Part shown: positions 1 through 4,195 of the stretch, in pieces | Layout of the letters: the number at the start of each line of letters is the position of its first letter | Numbering within the stretch: the first letter of the stretch is position 1 | Source of the DNA: Bacteroidota bacterium | GTDB taxonomy: Bacteria; Bacteroidota; Ignavibacteria; UBA10030; SZUA-254 | Assembly (NCBI GenBank): GCA_004322375.1 | Contig: SCUC01000056.1 | Span: 1 to 12,499 of the forward strand | Length of the DNA stretch: 12,499 bases | Direction of reading: 5' to 3' | Position numbers and translations under genes: made by a program | Notes under the pieces: model-generated | What the model saw: the letters and a program-made list of their open reading frames with translations, nothing else | Databases searched by the model: none | What the model was told of the DNA's origin: nothing

Positions 1-1
1 G

Positions 2-109
2 GATTTACGGCGAATGTATTTACCGGAAGGTTTTGAATACTACCCACTACGTAAGGAATTTCCGTTAATGGGGATTCCGGGATCGCTTCCCTTGCCGAGG
101 AAAAATTAA
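2..109 (+). CDS. nuoC: NADH-quinone oxidoreductase subunit C (NuoC), C-terminal fragment
   Basis: This is the last 35 codons of an open frame that enters from the left edge and stops with TAA at 107-109. The peptide contains DLRRMYLPEGFEYYPLRKEF followed by PLMGIPG and a short basic tail. The pattern of an arginine-rich stretch, LPEGFE, PLRK(D/E)F and PLMG is the usual end of NuoC (30-kDa subunit), where the chain packs against NuoD in the peripheral arm of complex I. The next gene is nuoD, as expected for a nuoABCD order. Only the tail is visible, so nothing can be said about the rest of the protein. The assignment rests on the C-terminal motif and on the neighbour. Confidence 0.88.
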   Translation, partial: DLRRMYLPEGFEYYPLRKEFPLMGIPGSLPLPRKN

Positions 110-113
110 GGAA

Positions 114-235
114 CAATGCAAAATTCAAAATGAAAAATGAAAAAAATCCCCTGTATCTTTTCGTAAATCTCATAGCCTTCTCTCAGCTAAGATAAATAGT
201 TTAATGAATTTTTTTGCACTTTGAATTTTGCATTG
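114..235. repeat. Inverted-repeat element with 7-bp-period arms, nuoC-nuoD spacer
   Basis: A perfect 16-bp inverted repeat bounds this spacer element: CAATGCAAAATTCAAA at 114-129 and its reverse complement at 220-235. The left arm continues with a 7-bp period from 117 to 144 (units TGCAAAA, TTCAAAA, then TGAAAAA twice). The right arm shows the same period in the opposite sense from 211 (TTTTTGC, ACTTTGA, ATTTTGC). The 75-bp middle has no clear internal structure and no open frame of note. The element nearly fills the 133-bp spacer, and its right end lies 7 bases before the nuoD ATG, so a folded mRNA would pair the bases just upstream of the start. A related element lies at 1497-1564. Its function is unknown. 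Confidence 0.8.
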
Positions 236-242
236 AAAGAAT

Positions 243-1493
243 ATGACAGAGCAATTACCTGAATCTCAAATAAAAATTCTCCGCGCGCTGGAAAACCAGG
301 ACACTACTATAACGTTTGACGACCCGCTTGAATCGGATATGGTGTTAAATATGGGACCCCAGCATCCGGCAACGCACGGCGTTCTTCGCTTGTTAATTCG
401 GTTAGATGGAGAAACGGTTATTTCGGCGGTACCGGAATTAGGCTACTTGCACCGCGGCTATGAAAAGCTCGCAGAGAACATGACGTTCCATGAGTTCATC
501 CCTCACACCGATCGGCTGGATTACCTTTCAACACTTGCCAATAATGTCGCGTATGTTCTCGCCGTGGAAAAATTAATAGGAATTGAAGTTCCAAGGCGTG
601 CGCAATTCATCCGGGTAATTTGCGCTGAGCTTGCCCGTCTGACCTCCCATTTAGTTGCTTTCGGAACAATGGTGATGGATGTCGGCGCAGTAACAGTTCT
701 GTTATGGGCGTGGCGCGAGCGTGAGAAAATTCAGGATATTCAGGATGAATTAACGGGAGTACGTTTCACAACAAGCTATACTCGCATCGGGGGATTAGCG
801 CAGGACATTAGCGAGACCGGCTTGAACATGGTCAAAGAATTTATCGCGCAGTTCCCGGAAAAGCTTGAAGAATGTGAAAAGCTTTTATTGAAAAACAGGA
901 TTTTTATTGAACGTTGCGAGGGAGTCGGGTACATTTCTCCTGAGGACGCAATCAGCCTTGGATGGACGGGACCAAACCTTCGTGCGGCGGGAATTGAGCA
1001 TGATATTAGAAGAGATAACCCCTATCTTATTTATAACGAGCTTGATTTCCACGTACCTGTTTATCAAGACAGCGATACGCTGGCACGATTTTACGTCCGG
1101 CTGCAAGAGATGAAGGAAAGCGTAAAAATTATCCGCCAATGTTTGGAGAAAATCCCTGAGGGTCCCATTCACACGAATAACCCGAAGAAAGTCCTGCCCC
1201 GGAAAGACCGCGTCTATGGCAACATGGAAGAATTAATTCACGATTTTATGCTCGTGAACTTTGGCATCAATCCCCCCGTTGGCGAAATTTACCACGCCAT
1301 AGAATCTTCCAAGGGAGAGCTCGGATTTTATATCGTCAGCAACGGCGAAGGACAACCCTGGAGGTTGAAAATACGTTCTCCGTCATTTGTCAATTTGCAA
1401 TCACTTACTCTCCTGACAAAAGGTCAGCTTATTTCCGATGTGGTTGCTATTATCGGCAGCATTGACCCGGTAATGGGAGAAGCGGATAAATAA
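243..1493 (+). CDS. nuoD: NADH-quinone oxidoreductase subunit D (NuoD, 49-kDa subunit)
   Basis: The product is a 416-residue complex I subunit that, with NuoB, forms the quinone-reduction site at the junction of the peripheral and membrane arms. Family signatures are clear: NMGPQHPATHGVLRL (36-50, with H41 and H45), GYLHRGYEKLAE (66-77), HTDRLDYL (87-94), RVICAELARLTSHL, and the terminal DPVMGEADK. It is a standalone NuoD, not a NuoCD fusion, since NuoC ends separately at 109. About 35 residues precede the conserved core. The ATG at 243 is the first start after the upstream repeat element and has only a weak purine stretch (GAAAG) before it. The residue before TDRLDY is His87. E. coli, bovine and Thermus proteins have a quinone-contacting Tyr at that position. 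The rest of the protein looks intact and the identification is secure. Confidence 0.97.
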   Translation: MTEQLPESQIKILRALENQDTTITFDDPLESDMVLNMGPQHPATHGVLRLLIRLDGETVISAVPELGYLHRGYEKLAENMTFHEFIPHTDRLDYLSTLANNVAYVLAVEKLIGIEVPRRAQFIRVICAELARLTSHLVAFGTMVMDVGAVTVLLWAWREREKIQDIQDELTGVRFTTSYTRIGGLAQDISETGLNMVKEFIAQFPEKLEECEKLLLKNRIFIERCEGVGYISPEDAISLGWTGPNLRAAGIEHDIRRDNPYLIYNELDFHVPVYQDSDTLARFYVRLQEMKESVKIIRQCLEKIPEGPIHTNNPKKVLPRKDRVYGNMEELIHDFMLVNFGINPPVGEIYHAIESSKGELGFYIVSNGEGQPWRLKIRSPSFVNLQSLTLLTKGQLISDVVAIIGSIDPVMGEADK

Positions 1494-1496
1494 CTA

Positions 1497-1564
1497 TCAA
1501 TGCAAAATGCAAAATTAACAATGAAAAAATTTTTTGCATTTTGCATTATTAAATTTTGCATTGA
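1497..1564. repeat. Inverted-repeat element with 7-bp-period arms, nuoD-nuoE spacer
   Basis: A perfect 12-bp inverted repeat (TCAATGCAAAAT at 1497-1508 and its complement at 1553-1564) bounds a 68-bp element that is palindromic over most of its length. The left arm has a 7-bp period from 1501 to 1528 (TGCAAAA twice, TTAACAA, TGAAAAA). The right arm carries TTTTTGC and ATTTTGC units in the opposite sense, with one 8-bp step. It occupies almost all of the 74-bp spacer between the nuoD stop (1491-1493) and the nuoE ATG (1568), ending 3 bases before that ATG. Its ends match those of the element at 114-235 (CAATGCAAAAT), so the two belong to one family with different middles. Confidence 0.82.
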
Positions 1565-1567
1565 ACT

Positions 1568-2032
1568 ATGTTAAACGAAGATAATCTAAAAAAACTAGAA
1601 ACGCTGCGAGGTAGATTCCAAACTTCACAGTCACTGACACTGCCCGTGCTATGGATGATTCAGGAACAATACGGGTGGATTTCGCCGGAAGCAATGGAAT
1701 ATGTTTCGCACTTGTTGAACCTTCCGGTGAGCCATGTCTATGGCGTGGTTACATTCTACACGATGTATAACCAGAAGCCCGTTGGGAAATATCATTTGCA
1801 GGTTTGCACGAACGTTTCCTGCATGTTGAATGGCGGAGAAGAACTGCGCGACCACATTTGCAAACGGCTTGGCGTTTCGCCTGGAGAAACTACGCAAGAT
1901 AAAAAGTTCACTGTTACAGAAGTCGAGTGTTTAGGTTCTTGCGGAACGGCTCCAATGCTGCAGGCAAATGATGATTACTATGAAAACCTCAGCCTCGCCG
2001 CGGTTGATGAACTGTTGGAGAAGATGAAGTAG
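1568..2032 (+). CDS. nuoE: NADH-quinone oxidoreductase subunit E (NuoE, 24-kDa subunit)
   Basis: The product is a 154-residue thioredoxin-fold subunit of the NADH-dehydrogenase module. It carries the [2Fe-2S] cluster N1a beside the FMN subunit NuoF. The four cluster ligands are visible as C80 and C85 (VCTNVSCML) and C121 and C125 (VECLGSCGTAPM). The N-terminal helical part contains VLWMIQEQYGWISPEAM, and the family motif VYGVVTFYTMY is at 57-67. The length is normal for a bacterial NuoE. The ATG at 1568 begins 3 bases after a palindromic repeat and has no recognisable Shine-Dalgarno sequence. The position between nuoD and nuoF is the standard gene order. Confidence 0.97.
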   Translation: MLNEDNLKKLETLRGRFQTSQSLTLPVLWMIQEQYGWISPEAMEYVSHLLNLPVSHVYGVVTFYTMYNQKPVGKYHLQVCTNVSCMLNGGEELRDHICKRLGVSPGETTQDKKFTVTEVECLGSCGTAPMLQANDDYYENLSLAAVDELLEKMK

Positions 2033-2033
2033 C

Positions 2034-2061
2034 TTTAGTTTGTTGTTTGTGGTTTGTAGTT
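2034..2061. repeat. Degenerate heptad tandem repeat (TGTNGTT type), nuoE-nuoF spacer
   Basis: Directly after the nuoE stop come four contiguous 7-base units: TTTAGTT, TGTTGTT, TGTGGTT and TGTAGTT. A decayed fifth (TGACAAT) follows at 2062-2068. The sequence differs from the TGCAAAA-type units in the two upstream nuo spacers, but the 7-bp period is the same. No inverted partner is seen in this spacer. Confidence 0.65.
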
Positions 2062-2086
2062 TGACAATGAATAATATTCTATAAGA

Positions 2087-2136
2087 TGCAGGACGATTCG
2101 CTGAATCGTCCGGGCGACCTGGCAAGTCGCCCTACA
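2087..2136. repeat. Double-hairpin (REP/BIME-like) palindromic element, nuoE-nuoF spacer
   Basis: Two adjacent GC-rich hairpins share no spacer. The first has a perfect 9-bp stem (GGACGATTC at 2091-2099, GAATCGTCC at 2103-2111) with a 3-base loop. The second has a 7-bp stem (GGGCGAC at 2112-2118, GTCGCCC at 2126-2132) with a 7-base loop. Read inward from both outer ends, the two halves resemble each other (TGCAGGACGA against TGTAGGGCGA). This is the layout of paired inverted REP units. It would be transcribed between nuoE and nuoF and could stabilise or punctuate the message. No T-run follows, so it is not a classical terminator. Confidence 0.7.
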
Positions 2137-2169
2137 ATCCTCTATTGATGAATGTTGAATTAAATACTA

Positions 2170-3480
2170 ATGATTGATTCCTATACTGAACAATTTATCT
2201 TAACAGACATTCCGAACCTCCATAAGATTGAAATTTATGAGCAGAATGGAGGATACGGAGCGCTTCGTAAAGCGTTGGGGATGGCTCCCGATGCAGTTAC
2301 CGATGAGGTGAAAAAATCCAACCTGCGGGGTCGGGGCGGAGCCTGCTTCCCTACCGGATTGAAATGGACGTTCATGCCGAAACAGAGCGAGAAACCAAAA
2401 TACATCTGCGCGAATGGCGATGAAAGCGAGCCGGGAACATTTAAGGACAGGCAGATTTTTGAATTTAGCCCTCACGTATTTATTGAGGGCTCTCTCATTG
2501 CAGCGTATGCAATGGGAGTGCAATTCGTTTACGTGTATATCCGGGGAGAATACGCAAAGTGGATTAAGCTTCTCCAGGCGGCAGTGGATGACGCGTATAG
2601 CAAAGGATATATTGGAAAGAAAATTTTAGGTTCCGGCTTTAGCACGGAAATGCAGATTTATCGCGGCGCAGGAGCGTATATATGCGGCGAAGAATCCTCG
2701 CTTATGAATTCATTAGAAGGCGGACGGGGCTACCCGCGGGTCAAGCCCCCATTCCCTGCCCAGTTTGGCGTTTGGGGTAATCCGACTACAATTAACAACA
2801 TAGAAACTCTCAGCAACGTGCCGATGATTCTGAATCGCGGGTGGGAGTTTTATTCAAAAATTGGAGCGCCAAAACATCCCGGTCCGTTGCTGTACGGAAT
2901 AAGCGGCCATGTCAATAAGCCCGGCGTGTTTGAATTGCCAACCGGCGTTTTATTAACCGACTTGATTTACAAGTGTTGTGGCGGAGTAAAAGGGAATAAA
3001 AAAATAAAAGCAGTCATCCCCGGAGGCTCGTCAACCATGTGGCTGCGCGGCGAAGAGATTGAAGGCGTTAAGATGGATGCCGATTCATTAAAAGCTGTCG
3101 GCACCTCTATCGGAACTGCTGGAGTCATCGTGATGGATGAAGATACTGACGTGATTAAAGTTCTCGCAAGAATCTCACATTTCTATCACCATGAATCATG
3201 CGGACAATGTACGCCCTGCCGCGAAGGAACGGGATGGATGGAAAAAATTCTTCACCGTTTCTTAGATGGAGAAGGAACGATGCAGGACATAGATTTGCTT
3301 CTTGACGTTGCGAATAATATCGAAGGCAATACGATTTGCGCTTTAGGAGACGCCGCTGCGTGGCCCGTGCAAAGCGTGATTAAAAAATTCAGAGGAGAGT
3401 TTGAAGCGCGCGCGAAGAAAACGCCAATGGTTTCAAAGTATGTGAAGCCACCGCATTTAGTTGAGTTGAAAACGGCTTAG
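2170..3480 (+). CDS. nuoF: NADH-quinone oxidoreductase subunit F (NuoF, 51-kDa, NADH/FMN-binding)
   Basis: The product is a 436-residue catalytic subunit of the NADH-dehydrogenase module. It oxidises NADH through FMN and passes electrons to [4Fe-4S] cluster N3. Visible motifs include NLRGRGGACFPTGLKW (51-66, nucleotide-binding glycine loop), CANGDESEPGTFKDR (80-94), and GAGAYICGEESSL (167-179). The N3 ligands are C344, C347 and C350 (SCGQCTPCREG) plus C390 (NTICALGD). The length is typical. The ATG at 2170 has no clear Shine-Dalgarno sequence, and an in-frame ATG at 2152 meets a stop at once. The spacer before it holds a heptad repeat and a double hairpin. Downstream there is no nuoG: a 253-bp repeat-rich gap leads to a convergent gene, so NuoG and the membrane subunits must be encoded elsewhere. 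Confidence 0.97.
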   Translation: MIDSYTEQFILTDIPNLHKIEIYEQNGGYGALRKALGMAPDAVTDEVKKSNLRGRGGACFPTGLKWTFMPKQSEKPKYICANGDESEPGTFKDRQIFEFSPHVFIEGSLIAAYAMGVQFVYVYIRGEYAKWIKLLQAAVDDAYSKGYIGKKILGSGFSTEMQIYRGAGAYICGEESSLMNSLEGGRGYPRVKPPFPAQFGVWGNPTTINNIETLSNVPMILNRGWEFYSKIGAPKHPGPLLYGISGHVNKPGVFELPTGVLLTDLIYKCCGGVKGNKKIKAVIPGGSSTMWLRGEEIEGVKMDADSLKAVGTSIGTAGVIVMDEDTDVIKVLARISHFYHHESCGQCTPCREGTGWMEKILHRFLDGEGTMQDIDLLLDVANNIEGNTICALGDAAAWPVQSVIKKFRGEFEARAKKTPMVSKYVKPPHLVELKTA

Positions 3481-3493
3481 CTATATTGACTGT

Positions 3494-3535
3494 TTCAGGC
3501 TTCACGTTTCAGGTTTCAAGCTTCAGGCTTCACGT
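3494..3535. repeat. Degenerate heptad tandem repeat (TTCANGY type) after nuoF
   Basis: Six contiguous 7-base units run in exact register: TTCAGGC twice, TTCACGT twice, TTCAGGT once and TTCAAGC once. A decayed unit (TTTAAAG) follows. The array starts 14 bases after the nuoF stop, in the convergent gap. It is the longest and cleanest of the heptad arrays in the window. A two-unit relative (TTTCAAG, TTTCAAT) occurs at 6816-6829. No protein-coding frame explains it. Confidence 0.8.
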
Positions 3536-3547
3536 TTTAAAGCTGAT

Positions 3548-3632
3548 AACCTTGCGAAGGTTTGCCCAGTAGATTCAAAAGTATTGTAATCTGAACCTGC
3601 ATCCAAGGAATCGAGAGAACCTTCGCAAGGTT
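3548..3632. repeat. Pair of inverted 15-bp palindromes (AACCTTGCGAAGGTT)
   Basis: AACCTTGCGAAGGTT at 3548-3562 and its exact reverse complement at 3618-3632 enclose 55 bases. Each copy is also a small hairpin by itself (6-bp stem, 3-base loop), so the region could form two small hairpins or one 15-bp stem. There is no T-run on either side in either direction, which argues against a simple intrinsic terminator. The layout resembles a REPIN (two REP units in inverted orientation). It sits in the convergent gap between nuoF and the opposite-strand cytochrome gene. Confidence 0.7.
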
Positions 3633-3657
3633 AACTCTCACCCTTTCCTCTTATTTA

Positions 3658-3728
3658 AAATTGTGAATAAAAAATTGATAATTGGCAATTAGCTATTCAC
3701 CCTACGGGCTGTAAGCCATTCACAATTT
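3658..3728. repeat. 11-bp inverted repeat in the convergent gap
   Basis: AAATTGTGAAT at 3658-3668 is exactly complementary to ATTCACAATTT at 3718-3728. An extra ATTCAC lies at 3695-3700 and a small GGCT/AGCC hairpin at 3708-3717. The right arm ends 5 bases before the stop of the minus-strand cytochrome gene. It may help end transcription from either side or may be another short palindromic repeat. With this entry and the two before it, most of the 3481-3733 gap is accounted for, and no gene is seen there. Confidence 0.5.
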
Positions 3729-3733
3729 GAATA

Positions 3734-4189
3734 TTAATTATTTCTAGCCCCTTCCGCAATCCACCGTCGTAATCCCCGTATTTGGTTATCATTTAATGTA
3801 GGTAGGTTCAGGGGCATTCTTCTATTCCCCTCATATCCTTGAATACCTTCTACCGACCAGATAAGCATGCTGTTTTCCGGATCGCCGGGGATAACAATAT
3901 CATGGAGACCACGGGGACTGGTGAGGCTTTGATAAGATTCAAGACTATATTCATGCTCAAGATACGTGTCCGGTCCATGACAACCTGTAAACGCGCAAGC
4001 CCGGTCAAATAATGGTTGAACATGCGCCCCGTATTTCACGTTTGTTTCAGGGAAGACAATTTGACTCACTTCTGTTGCCGGCTCATCTTCGCAGGCAAGA
4101 TTGAGTCCTGCCGCAAGCAAAAGAAGCAGAGGCAATATCATCGGGGATATATAAAAGCGATTTATAAGGCTGGAAAAGTTTTTTTTCAT
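3734..4189 (-). CDS. Exported c-type cytochrome-domain lipoprotein (PSCyt1-like)
   Basis: The product is a 151-residue protein with a hydrophobic N-terminal signal (about residues 15-32, with the run LPLLLLLAAGLNLAC). It is probably lipid-modified at C33, although the lipobox LNLAC is not canonical. The mature part carries a haem-binding motif of the CX4CH type (C65, C70, H71 in RACAFTGCHGPD). IPGDPENSMLIWSVEG (100-115), RMPLNLPTLNDNQI and WIAEGA follow. This order matches the planctomycete-type cytochrome c domain found in many Bacteroidota lipoproteins, and M125 in RMPL is a candidate distal haem ligand. It should sit in the periplasm or on the outer membrane and carry one haem. Its ATG lies 6 bases after the stop of the phosphatase gene on the same strand, so the two are probably cotranscribed. 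Its electron partner is unknown. Confidence 0.75.
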   Translation of the reverse strand: MKKNFSSLINRFYISPMILPLLLLLAAGLNLACEDEPATEVSQIVFPETNVKYGAHVQPLFDRACAFTGCHGPDTYLEHEYSLESYQSLTSPRGLHDIVIPGDPENSMLIWSVEGIQGYEGNRRMPLNLPTLNDNQIRGLRRWIAEGARNN

Positions 4190-4195
4190 AGTATG

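Noticed and set aside
2087..2136. Intrinsic terminator between nuoE and nuoF
   Set aside because: Both hairpins are strong but no T-run follows. A terminator here would separate nuoF from its operon, so a REP-like element is the better reading.
3494..3535. Possible CRISPR array
   Set aside because: The units are only 7 bp and contiguous, with no spacers of constant length and no cas genes nearby.
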